NCBI GenBank assembly: GCA_028641055.1
Contig: CM054061.1
Coordinates: 113,096,019-113,160,018 of the forward strand
Reading direction: 5' to 3'
DNA: 64,000 nucleotides
Source of the DNA: Alopecurus myosuroides
Taxonomy: Eukaryota > Streptophyta > Magnoliopsida > Poales > Poaceae
Part shown: piece after piece, positions 10,436 to 22,200 of the stretch
How positions within the stretch are numbered: the stretch's first letter is position 1
Layout of the letters: every line of letters starts with the position of its first letter
The notes under the pieces: model-generated
Told to the model about the DNA's origin: nothing
The model's input: the letters and a program-made list of their open reading frames with translations, nothing else
Databases searched by the model: none
Made by a program: the position numbers and the translations under genes

Positions 10436-11212
10436 GTTGATGATGAGGTAGTAGTCGAAGTAGACGTACGGCAGCGAGCAGTCGCGTAGGAGACGCTCCC
10501 CAAAAACCTAATCGCCCCTCTCCCGTACAGGATCTGGAGAGGCGGGGTTTCGGAGGCCTGCTCTCCCGTCGGCCGTGTACGCGGTAGACGGGATGGGATC
10601 ACCGGAGGCAGCAACAGAGAGAGGAACGACAGTGGGTACAGAGCGTATGAGTTGTGTGTATGTGTCCGCCCCTGCGACCTCAATATATAGGCACGGTAGG
10701 AGAACGGTCAGCTCACAAATCAATTTGGCGTTTACTACAGCCGTTACCACGTAATCAATGCGCCGTTTTACTGCGCGCGGTTAACACGTGATCAATGCGG
10801 CGTTTTACTGCGCGCGGCTGTTACCAAAATAAATGTGACGCAATAGACAGCAATCAATATGACGTCTCATATTATTGGCGTGTCTGTTGACTCCGTTTCC
10901 AACTGCCAAAATAAAGGCATCGGCTCGGCTCATTCCCGCAACCCGCGGCGCGTAGTGACGAGGCGAGGCGAGGCGAGGCGTGGCGAGGCGGGCGGCGGAG
11001 GAGGAGGAGCGCGCGTGTGGAACACCTCCACTACTCCTCTCTCTTCATACCAAGTCACACTAGTGGGGAGAGAGCTCACCTTATAAACTGGTGCAAAACT
11101 CTCCCAACTAGCAATGTGGGACTAAACTCCCACCATTTGCTATGGCAGCATGGGCCTTAGGGATTAAATGGAAATTGCCTAATGGGCCTGCTAGCCCATG
11201 CGAATTTCAGCA
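10130..11212 (-). repeat. 5' LTR of the young copia element
   Basis: 1083-bp direct repeat. As 5' LTR it carries the promoter (TATA-like CTATATATTG at 10683-10690 on the minus strand), U3 tandem units at 10748-10821, and the gag start codon at 10435. No TGG-initial primer-binding site follows within the first ~35 nt of the internal side. Confidence 0.95.
10683..10690 (-). promoter_or_regulatory. TATA box of the copia 5' LTR
   Basis: Reads CTATATAT on the minus strand, about 250 nt upstream of the gag ATG at 10435 and downstream of the U3 tandem units, as expected for an LTR promoter. Confidence 0.5.
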
Positions 11213-12101
11213 AATGATTCAACAGTCAAGAAAATTAGAAAGGTTTGAGCACGATAATTCAATGGAAGTTACATATTTTGGAATGGAAAAAACTATATAA
11301 GAATAACAATGCACTCATTATCATTCATCTTTCTCAGACACCAAATACGGGATGGATATGATGCATCTCATTTGTATACCCCCATGTCAGTTAGCACTTC
11401 CAAGTAGAATTCTTATTTAAGTTGAATCACCGGAGACAACATTTAGTGCATGTGCGCCTTTCTCCGATGTTCTTAAAACTATAGGAATATATATATTTTT
11501 ATAGGAAATTGATTACATAAGTTTGCACCCAATCCACAATACTATGCACTGGAAAGGAAAACTAAATTATCGGGTACAAATACGCAGAAAAATAACATTG
11601 TGTCTTCTTTTCTGTTGGACTTATATGCTTCTTTAGTTCAGACTCTAGAAGACAATATGATGTCACATGCCCTTTACTTTTGATAGCTAATCTGTTGCAC
11701 GCTGCTAAAGTCCACTCATTCTGTCTTATCAAGAACAAGATCTAACAACGAAATTGCCAAATAACAATCTGAACACGTGTATGTCGAATAGTAGTTATGA
11801 AATCAGTGGGTTATAAACTGAAAATGAAAACTGCCACAAGAACTGAAACCTTTTAAGGCCATCCTTGTTCAAATCCTGGTAGACTAAATGGCAAAATATA
11901 GGGCATGGTTTTATGCAACAGGTGTAAGCATCTACTGCCAATGCCCAGTAGAGTATTAATATGTCCACTTAGCTACCATGAGTGCAGTCCAATGTTTCAA
12001 ACTCCATCTCCAGCGCATGTCATACCTGAGATAGGTGCCACTAATTCTGGTTCTGAGTAGAGGACGCTGGCCAATGCTGTGGTAGATCGCTACACGAACT
12101 T
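11213..12101. other. AT-rich intergenic stretch, no gene seen
   Basis: This resumes the sequence interrupted by the copia insertion. I see no long open frame, terminal repeat or known TE motif. Confidence 0.5.
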
Positions 12102-13640
12102 GGCTTTATTTTTTTGACATAAACAACAGGTGTTCTGCTTTTGCATTATTAGATAGGGGAGAAAAACATCTCAATTACAACTAATACCCTCCAGGGCGTG
12201 GCCTTAAACCCACCCAAAACTCATATAGATAAGATCAATGGATATAGGCTACCCCCTAGCTTGGTGCCTAGCCACTCTTAACAGAGCTAGATCACTCCGA
12301 ACCAGATTTGCCACCACGCTTGGCTCGACCCTTTCGTGCTGAAAAATTCTTCTACCACCCTCCTTCCAAACATGCCAAAAAATGTACACCGCCAAAGAGA
12401 TGCCATCCTTCCTCTCCTCCTTGTTAGGCACCCCACGCGCCTTCTTCCACCACTCATCAATCGAACTAGAGGAACTCAACAGCAGAACCACCAAGGGATG
12501 AGTGTCCTGGAAGCGCAGCCACACCTGCTTCGCAAAAGTGCACTCGACTGCCAGGTGGTTAGCAGTTTCGAGTACCTGATCACAGAGGCAGCAGGCATAA
12601 TCATGTGGCCATCCCCTCTTACGTAGTCGGTCCGCTGTACAGTTCCTATTCTACAAAAGAAGCCAAAAGAAAAACTTGACCTTCCCCTCGGCCCAAATGC
12701 CCCATGCCTTCTTCAACTCCGGCTTCTGAAGTCGGCCCAAAAATTGCATATTATATGCGGAACTAGCTGAATAATTTCCATCAGCCGTAATTGTCCACAC
12801 AGCCGAGTCGTTTCCCTTAGAAAGCTGAACGAGTTGAACAAGCCTCCACAGCTCCAGGTATTGCAACAACTGCTCCTCCGTGTTGGGCCTCTGTAGCCCC
12901 CTCAACCATCGTCCATCTGTGATAGCCTCTTTGACAGACAGATTTTTGCGAGCCGCAAGCGGCCACAGAAGAGGTGCGAAGCTGGCAGGGGATCTGCCGT
13001 CCAGCCAAGCATCTCCCCAAAATCTCGCCGTCTCCCCATTTCTTACCGTAATCGAAGAGCAAGCTTGAAACAGAGATCGGTCAACTCGATCACATGGAGT
13101 TTCAGTTCCCTTCCGTGGCCTGTCATGCTCCGACCACCTGAACCATTCCCATCGCAGCCGCAAAGCCCGGCTGAAGGCATGTAAATCTTTCACTCCTATA
13201 CCTCCAAAAGAAGTTGGCGTACAGATGTTTTACCAGCTCACTAGACACTTGCTGCCTTTTGTCTCCTCCTCTGGAGCCCAAAGAAAATTTCTTCTCAACT
13301 TATCGAACTTCTTAGTCATCCATTTCTCTCCGGGAAAACTGTAAGAAAATAAGGAGTTGTGGAGGTGATCACACTGTTAACTAGCGCAAGCCTTCCTTTA
13401 CGATTCATCAACTTGCCCTTCCATCCCTTGAGCCTCCCCACCACTCTGTCAAACAGCGGCTACACCTCTATCCTTCTTGGTTTCTTAAACCCCAATGGAA
13501 GCCCGAGGTACCGACAGGGCAAGGACCCTTGAGCACCTCCGAAATCAGATAGCACATCCTCAATGTCAATCCCAGAGCAGGCGATCAGGAAAGCAATGCA
13601 CTTCTGGAAGCATCAACTTGGCATTATTGAAGGCAGGCGA
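12102..13640 (-). pseudogene. 5'-truncated LINE: RT C-terminus and zinc-finger (zf-RVT) region
   Basis: Read on the minus strand, this is the last part of a plant L1-type ORF2. It begins near 13640 with YLGLPLGFKK-like sequence, continues through the region after the RT domain (RRNFLWAPEEE, SFGGIGVKDLHAFSRALRL), and reaches a zf-RVT region in the open frame 12651-13193. A TAA within SW*NICTPTS (about 13230), a stop at about 13470 and frame changes near 12650 break it; a remnant continues to 12249. A T-rich run TTTATTTTTTT at 12105-12116 is the complement of a short poly(A) tail and marks the 3' end. Typical dead LINE copy. Confidence 0.85.
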
Positions 13641-14137
13641 TGTGATAAAAATCATAATATCACTCAATGTCGTCCGACAGATTGTGTGTCGTACGTGAAT
13701 CAGAAACACCTGCCGACACCGAGTCTGTTGTCATGTGGCACAAATAAGCAGTGAAATGATTTTACTTTCTGACGTCCAGACCGTACTAAAAATTCTAAAA
13801 TCCGACCCATGATTATGAATTTATTAACGTCATTGATCCGTAAGAAGGATAAACAACTTATCCAAAAGGGCCCAAACTTGCAACCTAAATGTGCCAAAAA
13901 AAAGGAGATGAAGCAAGCAGTTAAGTTAACAATAGCCATGACGAAACATGTCTGTCATCTTTGTGCGTACCTAGTCTAATACAACATCCTCTCGGAACTC
14001 GGGGACTTATTTCTGTGGGTTTAGAAATTCCAAGATCCAACTGATTGAACACTATACAAACAAAGTAGTATACTACTACACAAATTATAAATCACAGGAC
14101 AAACGGGTGGTATACGTGTACCAAATTGGCAACTCAC
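13641..14137. other. no recognisable gene
   Basis: Low-complexity to moderate AT-rich sequence between the LINE fragment and a possible exon. No motif I can name. Confidence 0.4.
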
Positions 14138-14314
14138 ATGGGAAGCTAATGTACTGGTGACCTTTAGTTCTGATGTTTCTGCTGTACTTGATGTATACTC
14201 TGATGAGCCGTCAGTGGCTTGCCCCGATGAGCTCCGGCGGCCGGACGCAGGTGTCATGAATGGCGCAGCTTGCGTCACCCTGGTTCTTCTTCCTTGCAAT
14301 GCTTCCGTCGTCAC
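14138..14314 (-). other. possible first exon of a gene fragment
   Basis: On the minus strand an ATG at 14314 opens 59 codons (Ser/Thr-rich: GRRSSSGQATDGSSEYTSST and on). These end exactly in phase at a consensus donor CCAT/GTGAGT with its first intron base at 14137. I do not recognise the protein and find no second exon. It could be a gene fragment captured by a transposon or chance. Confidence 0.25.
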
Positions 14315-14710
14315 ATTTTTGTGGATCTAGATCCAGTGTGAGATACAAAGTGCGAACAAGAGTAGTGAATAGATTGTGTCCAACAGTCACCGGGCGTGGG
14401 AAAACGCATGGGTGTGGACTGACATATCACAATGGTGCCCATGTCGTCTTCGGTCTGCTCGCCATCCGTCGGTGTCATGGTGGTCGTGCACGGTGGAGAA
14501 GAAGACTCTGAAGGACCGCTTGATGAAGACGCCCTCGGCAGTCAATCTCGCCCCAGTCTAGTCGTCGGGCGAGAAAAAACCGGCAAGTCGTGGTATTCTG
14601 GGCGGCGGCATCCGGGAGCTCGAGTGGCCGCATGTGAAAGCCAACGGTGATGTTGGCGTGGGTGTGGACGTGGGGATCCTAGGCCGGCATAGGGAGTTGG
14701 AGCAGTTTAG

Positions 14711-14800
14711 TGGAGATACAGATAGAAAGGTAGTATATAGAGATAGAGATGGAGAAGAGATAGAGATAGAGATAGGAAGAGATAGGATGAGAGAAGAGAA
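14711..14800 (+). repeat. GATA/GAGATA-rich simple repeat
   Basis: Imperfect AGATAG/GAGATA runs, including TAGAGATAGAGATAGG. Ordinary microsatellite-like sequence. Confidence 0.75.
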
Positions 14801-14939
14801 GATAAGGCTGCACGCATATAACAAACTTGACAAGATAAGGATGCATGCAAACATTATAGTTGGTAAAAAACTTAGTGCGGTGGCATTTGATGCGTAATTA
14901 TGTTGAAGTGTGACACCACCACCGCAGTAATCTTAATAG

Positions 14940-17130
14940 TAAAGATATAATAACACCACGCGAAGATCTCACGTCATTTTGGATTTTTTTTTAATTTTCA
15001 TGAATTTTCTAAGTCGGCTTTAGGAAAAAGTCAAGACGACGGGCATGAACTTTCATAGCTAGGGGTTGAATATTGAGAAACTCTTTGTGTATCTGTGATG
15101 AAATAGGTAGTTTTCTACCTAGAAATGATTTTTCCCAAAAATCATGAGCAAATTACGCGTCACCTGTAGTTCAAATTTGACCCGTTTCCAACTGAATCTG
15201 CAGGAACTTGTGTTTTTAAAAAAAGGTGGATGGAAAACTTTTCATACGAAAATATTGGTTATTTGTGAATATAACATGGTCTAGAATATTCAAAAAATAC
15301 ACCTCCCAAGTTTTGCAACATATTTGTGATAGGTCCAGTGCAAAAAACCCATTTTTTGCACTCGGAAAATGGAAAATGGTCTTTTTATTCAATAAAAAGG
15401 AAAACTTCCTCCGTAAAAATTGTCCGTGCTTACAAGACGCATATTTGTATGGAATATGGGCACAACAAAACAAACTATGCCATGGATTATGCCATAACAC
15501 CCGTCATTTGGACCGAAACCCTAGAATGTTTGAAGGACATAGCTCATTTTTGTGAACACATTTTCAACACAACTGTCATATTCCAAGTTTATTATTATTG
15601 GTTGATACTAGGACATATATAATGACACCACACGAAGGTCACGCGTCATTTTGAATTTTTTTCAATTTTCTGAAATTTTCCAAGCCGGTTTCAGAAAAAA
15701 GTCAAGACGACGGGCATGAACTTTCATAGCTAGGGGTTGAATATTGAGAAACTATTGGTGTATGTGTGATGAAATAGGTAGTTGTGTACCTAGAATGATT
15801 TTTCTCAAAAATCATGAGCAAACTACGAGGCACCTGTATTTCAAATTTGACCCGCTTCCAACTGAATCGACAGGAACTTGTGTTTTTCAAAAGACGTGGA
15901 TGGAAAACTTTTCATAGGAAAAAATTGATTATTTGTGGATATAACATGGTATAGAATATTCAAAAAATGCAGCTCCCAAGTTTTGCAACATATTTATGGT
16001 AGGTCCTTCACAAAAAACCTATTTTTTGCACTCGGAAAATGGAAAATGGTCTTTTTATTCAATAAAAAGGAAAACTTTCTCCGTCAAAATTGTCCGTGCT
16101 TCCGAGACGCATATTTGTGTGGAATATGGCCACACTAAAATAAACTATGCCATGGATTATGCCATGACACCCGTCATTTGGACCGAAACCCTAGAATGTC
16201 CGAAGGACATGTCTCATTTTTGTGAACACATTTTCAACACAACTGTCATATTATAAGTTTATTATTTTTTGTGGATACTAGGACATATATATAACACCAT
16301 GCGAAGGTCTCGCGTCATTTTAGATTTGAATTTTCTGAAATTTTCTAAGCCGGTTTCAGAAAAAAAAAGTCAAGACGACGGGCATGAATTTCGTAGCTAG
16401 GGGTTGAATATTTAGAAACTCTTGGTGCATCTGTGATGAAAAAGGTAGTTGTGTACCTAGAAATGTTTTTTTCCAAAAATCATGAGCAAACTACGAGGCA
16501 CCTGTAGTTCAAATTTGACCTGTTTCCAACTGAATCGACAGGAGCTTGTGTTTTCCAAAAGAGGTGGATGGAAAACTTTTCTTAGAAAACAAATTGGTTA
16601 TTTGTGCATATAACATGGTCTAGAATATTCAAAAAATACATATCCTAAGTTTTGCAACATATTTGTGGTAGGTACTTCACAAAAAACCCATTTTTTGCAC
16701 TCGGAAAATGGAAAATGGTCTTTTTATTCAATAAAAAGGAAAACTTCCTCTGTCAACATTGTTCGTGCTTCCAAGACGCATGTTTGTGTATAATATAGGC
16801 ACATTAAAACAAAATATGCCATGGATTAGGCCATAACACCCGTCATTAGGACCGAAACCCTAGAATGTTCGAAGGACATAGCTCATTTTTGTGAACACAT
16901 TTTCAACACAGCGGTCGTATTCCAAGTTTACTATTTTTGGTGGATGGTAGGACATATATAATGACACCACACGAAGGTTTCGCGTCATTTTGGGCTTTTT
17001 TAAATTTTCTGAAATTTTCTAATCCGGTTTCAGGAAAAAGTCAAGACGACGGGCATGAACTTTCGTAGCTAGGGGTTGAATATTGAGAAACTCTTAGTGT
17101 ATCTGTGATGAAATAGGTAGTTGTGTACCA
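14940..17130 (+). repeat. tandem array of a ~670-bp unit, about 3.3 copies
   Basis: The anchor ACACCA(C/T)(G/A)CGAAG recurs at 14953, 15625, 16294 and 16964, giving spacings of 672, 669 and 670 bp. Each unit has the same landmarks in order: AAGTCAAGACGACGGGCATG, GGGGTTGAATATT, AATCATGAGCAAA, CTCGGAAAATGGAAAATGG, GCCATGGATTA, CCGAAACCCTAGAATG. The last unit stops near 17128 after about 165 bp. Units differ by scattered substitutions and small indels, so the array is not brand new. Open frames in it are short and not conserved between units. It does not match a satellite I can name. Confidence 0.9.
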
Positions 17131-18079
17131 CTATTTTTAGAGTGTGTGTGTGGGGGGGGTATTTAAAGGAGGCTCTTTTTCTCCAAGAGCTATCACGAAT
17201 TCTACACTTGATCCACCATAGATCAAGAGATTCAAAGCACTCTAGGACTCCCCCTCTAACCACTCAAACTACATGCCCCTTCTAGGATTTGAGAGAGGTC
17301 ACCCAGATTTACACTTCCACCAAACCAATCTGATTTCCCCCTTCATTCCATTGAGGAACTTTTTAATCTTGGGTTAGTTGGAACCCTAGGATTTTGTGGT
17401 CCTTTGAGGCTTTGGTAGCCACAAAGACATTGTTGGTAGCCACCAATTGAGCTGTGGTGTGTTCCCCGGCCTTAAAGCATCGAGTTTTGGTGGTTCGGTG
17501 AATTTGGTGAGGATCCTCCAAGTTGTGGAGTGTGCCTCATTCTAGTTGTCAACCTCGACGGTAACATAGTGGTTCGTGTCTCTCCACATTTGTGGTAGGA
17601 CATGAAAGAGATACGGTGTGCCATTCGACGGCTACTCGGTGTTCCACCTTGGTGGCACGACACCACTCCAACTGATACTAGCTTCCATAGGGAAGTGAAC
17701 TTCGTGATAAATCTCCATGTCACTGTGTTCGGTTATTTATGAAGTTAGCTTTAAATATTGTTACTAGCTTAATTATTTAAATATCTTGTGCTAGTAGTAC
17801 TTACTCATCATATAGGATTGTTAACCTAGTTTCATAATCTAGACAATCTATATTTGAGTAATATCCATTTAAAAGAAAAAAAAATAAAAAGGTTTAGTTA
17901 ACCTATTCACAACCCCCTCTAGTTAACCATATCGCTATTTCTGTTGGTACGAGAGCCTCGTTTCTTTATTAAATGCTTCGTCGTCTAAAGAGGAGGATGG
18001 AAGAGAGTATCACCTTGGATGATATTCGAAAGCTTATCCAATCCATGGTTGATAGCTCGGGGAAGAATAAATAAATAAA
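17131..18079 (+). mobile_element. degraded LTR-retrotransposon 5' end (LTR/leader)
   Basis: No gene. Near 17943-17956 TTGGTACGAGAGCC is a damaged version of the usual tRNA-Met primer-binding site TTGGTATCAGAGCC. It is preceded by a CCCCCTCTAGTTAACC-like LTR-end context and followed by a gag-like frame. The left boundary of the LTR is not clear. Confidence 0.5.
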
Positions 18080-18530
18080 GTGGCATCTTCATCTAGCAAC
18101 TCGTCTGAAATGGTCCTAGAGATGAAAATGCTACTAAAGAAGATATATGAGCATCTAACTCAAAAAGATAAAAACGATGAAAATTCTTTTGGTTATGCCT
18201 ATAACAATGCTCCTAATGTTCAACATCCACATGTAAACAATGTTGGTGCACCTACTTTAGTAGATAGGACCCGTTTACTAATTTGAAAAGTTACATGAAA
18301 TCCTATGTGTGTAGGTCTTCAATGCAAATATGGAGAATCATAGAGAAGAGATACAAACCTAAAGACTCTCATAACCTAAGATCAAGTGAGATCATATATC
18401 AACAACTCAATGCTCATGCAATGCACATGCTCGAGAAGACAATGACCAATGAAGGAGTTGAACACATCCGCTCCTTTGCAAATGCCAAGGAAGCTTGTGA
18501 TTGCATAATTTCCATATATATATATATATA
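18080..18530 (+). pseudogene. gag N-terminal fragment of an LTR retrotransposon
   Basis: Two overlapping frames (18080-18286 and 18283-18546) together resemble a plant retrotransposon gag start. An MASSSS leader with a helical segment is followed by the conserved MKSYMKSYVCRSSMQIWRII block and the RSFANAKEAC block. One frameshift near 18285 and truncation at the (AT)n run disable it. Confidence 0.65.
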
Positions 18531-18531
18531 T
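18514..18531. repeat. (AT)9 microsatellite
   Basis: Pure AT dinucleotide run at the boundary between the gag fragment and the SINE-like piece; it may be the latter's 3' tail. Confidence 0.9.
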
Positions 18532-18670
18532 CCCTGTAGCTTGTAGACATGTGTGAGGCTTGAAGAGAAACCGGTCGAGACACCAGAAATGTCCCAGTTG
18601 GGGATCGAACTCTCGCGGGCTACATGGGCCACCATAACGCCAATCACTAGAGTAGCGCTCGGCTCTCTTT
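18532..18670 (-). mobile_element. SINE-like tRNA-derived element
   Basis: On the minus strand a pol III B-box, GAGTTCGATCC, lies at 18602-18612. An A-box-like TCTAGTGATTGGCG lies about 25-50 nt upstream (18640-18655). The 3' side ends in the AT-repeat. This is the layout of a tRNA-derived SINE. No target duplication could be assigned. Confidence 0.5.
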
Positions 18671-18796
18671 GACTACTCTCTTTGTTAGTATGTCCATCTC
18701 AAAAAAATTATACAAGCATGTTATCCTAAAAAAATGCCAACATAGCAAGAAGTCTACCCCAGGAGATTTATTGCCCCTAATTTTGTCGGTCAGGCC

Positions 18797-18939
18797 TGTT
18801 GAACATATTCTGAGTATACGTGTTGTATTAGGGCCCACCTCCTAGTTTCCTTGTATAGTTGAGGTCGTGGCCCTCCCTTGTACATCATATATATGTGCCT
18901 TTGCACCTGAGCAATACATCGATGCACCAAATCCCATCA
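18797..18939 (+). repeat. 5' LTR of the truncated copia (boundary inferred)
   Basis: Begins TGTTGAACATATTC, holds GTACATCATATATATG (TATA-like) and ends CCATCA three bases before the primer-binding site. With no partner LTR the left end rests only on the TG rule. Confidence 0.5.
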
Positions 18940-19219
18940 ACATGGTATCAGACACCTACGCATCCTAACCCTAGCTTCCGCCCCTAAGCCGCCGCCCCGG
19001 GCCGCCGACTCGTCGCCGCCGCAATCTTGCCGCCGCCGCAGCCGCCGCCCCGCGCCGCCGCTCCACCCCCCTCTCCCGCGCCGCTGCCCTCCTCCGCAGC
19101 CGCGCACCCCAGCCGCCGCGCGACCTCCCCCGCACTACCGCGCCGCCGCCTCTCCCCCCGCGCCGCGCCCTAACCGCCGCTCCTCCTCCTCTCGCGCCGC
19201 CGCTACACCCTCACCGAGT

Positions 19220-22200
19220 GTGCCGATGGCATCGTCCGTCTCCTACGGCCGCACCAACCCCTTCGCCGGCCCCGACCTGGCCGTCATCCGCGACATCAAC
19301 ATCCATCAGCGCGTCCCCGTGACGCTCGACGCCACCAACTACTCCTACTACACCTGGAAGACCTACTTCTCCCTCCTCTTTCGCGAGGAGAACCTCCTGG
19401 ATCACATCGACGGCTCCATCGACTCGCGCGGCATGCTGGATGATTCCGAGTGGACCTCGATCGACGCTACGATCATCCGCTGGTTCTTCACCACCATCTC
19501 GCGGGACCTGTTCCACACCGTCGTCCGCGAGGGCGATGATGCACGTACCGTGTGGGTCAAGCTCAACGGCCTCTTCACCGACAACAAGCTCCAGCGTCGC
19601 GTCTTCTTGCAGCAGGAGTTCTTTGACTGCCACCAGGATGACAAGTCCATTGACGAGTATTGTCGCCGCCTCAAGCAGTTGGCGGACGAGCTGTGCGACA
19701 TCGTCACTAAGGTCGATGATGATCTTCTCCTCAGTACGCTCACTGCCGGCCTCAATGAGGACTTCGGCAACGCCGCCGGCAACCTCACCTTGATGTCGGA
19801 TCCCTCCTTTCCCAAGTTTGTGGCATACTTGAAACTGGAGGACGCCGGATGAAAGGCGTGAAGAAGCGCGTGCAGCACCAGGCCCTCGCCGCCGGCACGT
19901 CTCGCGGCGCCCCATCACCGACCCCACGGCCGCCGCAGCAGCCCCCTTCGCCGCTCGGGTTCTACACCGCCCCTCCCGCCGCCACGCAGCAGCAGCAGGG
20001 CGCGCGCCGTGGCAACCTCCGAGGCGGCCGCAAGCGCAGCAGCAGGCGCCCGCGGGTGGCCACGCGACCGGGGGGCGCCCCGTCCGCCGCAGCCCACCCC
20101 GCCCTGGTCCTACGGCGCCAACCCGTGGACGGGCGCCGTCCACGCCTACTCCATGCCAGTGCCTAGGGCACCCGCGCCGAGCATCTTCGGTGCCCCACCG
20201 TCGAGCCACCAGGCGTACTTCGCCGCGCCCGTCGCCGCGCCTCATGGCGCCCCGTACCCGGCGGCGCCCCCTGCAGCCCCGTACCCGGCTGCGCCTCCTG
20301 CTGCCGCCCCGTACCCGGCTGCGCCTCTGACGCCCCCTACCCGGCCTTCCCGGCCACGGGCAGCTACGGCGCCGCGCCCCCATACGGCGGATACCCGCAC
20401 CAGGCGACCACCCCGTGGGATCCTGCCCTCCTCGCCGCGCTGCACTCGGCCCCGTCTCCCACCGCCTACGGTGGCGGCGGTGACTGGCACATGGACACCG
20501 GCGCCACTGCTCATATGACATCCCACGCCGGTAACCTTGCGTCTTCCACTCCTGTTCATACTTCCACTCGTATCACCGTGGGTAACGGCTCCTCCTTACC
20601 CATTACACATATTGGTCATAGGTCCTTTCCTTCCACTTCCACTCCTATCACCATGTCTAATGTTTTGGTTTCTCCTAACTTAGTAACCAATCTTGTCTCT
20701 GTTTGTCGCCTTACTCGTGAGAATCCCATTACTGTTGAACTTGACGCCCTTGGTTTTTCTGTGAAGGATTCCCGTACACGGATGGTTCTTCACCGATGTG
20801 ATAGACCCGACGAGCTCTACCCAGTGCATCCCACCACCACCACCGCACTCGTCCCGCCACTTTCGCCACCAGCGTCGACCTTTGGCATGCTCGTCTCGGT
20901 CATCCCAACTCCACCGTCTTGCGTCATATTCTCCAGAGTTTTTCATTCTCATGTAATAAAGCCGAACACCACACTTGTGAGGCATGCCGTCTGGGCAAGC
21001 ATGTTCGTCTCCCCTTTAGCGCGTCTACCACTATTTCCACTTTTCCGTTTCAGTTATTGCACAACGATGTTTGGGCATCCCCGGTTGCTAGCAACACGGG
21101 TTATCTATACTATTTGGTGATATTGGATGATTTTTCCCATTATGTGTGGACGTTTCCACTTCGTCGCAAGTCTGACGTTCTCGCCACTCTCACTAGCTTT
21201 TATTCATATGTCGCCACTCAGTTTGGTCGTCCCATCGTTGCCCTCCAAACTGACAACGGAAAAGAGTTTGACAACGCCGCTGTTCTTCACCTACTAGCTT
21301 CTCATCGCACCATCCCGCGCCTCACCTGTCCCTACACGTCCCAGCAGAATGGACGCGCCGAGTGTGTCCTTCGCACTCTTAACGACTGTGTTCGCACGTT
21401 GCTCTTTCACTCCAACGTGCCCCCCAGGTTCTGGCCCGATGCTCTTGCCACCACCACTCTCCTTCTTAACATACGCCCATGTCGTTCCCGCTGGAACTTC
21501 ACCCCGCATCAGCTCCTTTTCGGTGTACCCCATCCTATCATGGCCTCCGGATCTTCGGATGTCTTTGCTATCCCAGCACCGCATCCACCACCCCTCATAA
21601 ACTCGCTCCTCGGTCGGTTCCGTGCATCTTTCTCGGTTACCCTTCCAACACCAAAGGTTACCGGTGCTATGATCCAGTGTCCCACCGCGTGTACACCTCG
21701 AGACATGTTTACTTTGACGAGTTCGTGTTTCCGTTTCAGCAGGTACCCTCTCCGACGCGGCTCGCCTCCGCTATTGGCGAGCTGTCTTCCTCGCCCCAGG
21801 CTCCGGCTGCGCCCGCGCCCCTTGAGGCCCCGGCTGCGCCCGCGCCTCCCCCGGCCCCGGCTGCGCCCGCGCCCACGGCCCCGACTGCGCCCGTGCCATC
21901 GGCGCCTTTGGCGCCCGCCGCGGCCACACCTCTCACCGGTGTGGTCACACGCGCTCGGACTGGGACCTTCCGTCCCAACCCGCGCTACCTCGACACCGAG
22001 TACGCCTGCGCCGCGTCTTCCTCGACTCCGTCTCCACTGCCCTCCTCCGCTCGTGCAGCCCTTCAGGATCCGAACTGGCTCGCAGCTATGCGTGAGGAGT
22101 TCGACGCCCTGCAGCGCAACCGCACGTGGCAGCTTGTCCCGCGACCCCCTAATGCTAACGTCATTACTGGCAAGTGGGTGTTCCGCCACAAGACTCGCCC

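Larger units (their letters stand above)
4561..11212 (-). mobile_element. complete Ty1/copia LTR retrotransposon
   Basis: A 6652-bp element bounded by TG...CA and a 5-bp target duplication AATGA (4556-4560 and 11213-11217). It reads on the minus strand: 5' LTR 10130-11212, internal region 5644-10129, 3' LTR 4561-5643. By eye the LTRs differ at about four bases in 1083, so insertion is recent, on the order of 0.1-0.2 million years if a grass rate near 1.3e-8 per site per year applies. The gag-pol frame is unbroken. It may still be active or able to mobilise relatives. I do not name the family. Confidence 0.95.

Noticed and set aside
14940..17130. CRISPR-like or minisatellite array
   Set aside because: The unit is about 670 bp with no spacer structure, and the genome is a plant nuclear genome.
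20242..22189. Long minus-strand frames rich in Gly/Arg opposite the copia pol
   Set aside because: Antisense shadows of Pro/Ala-rich coding DNA.
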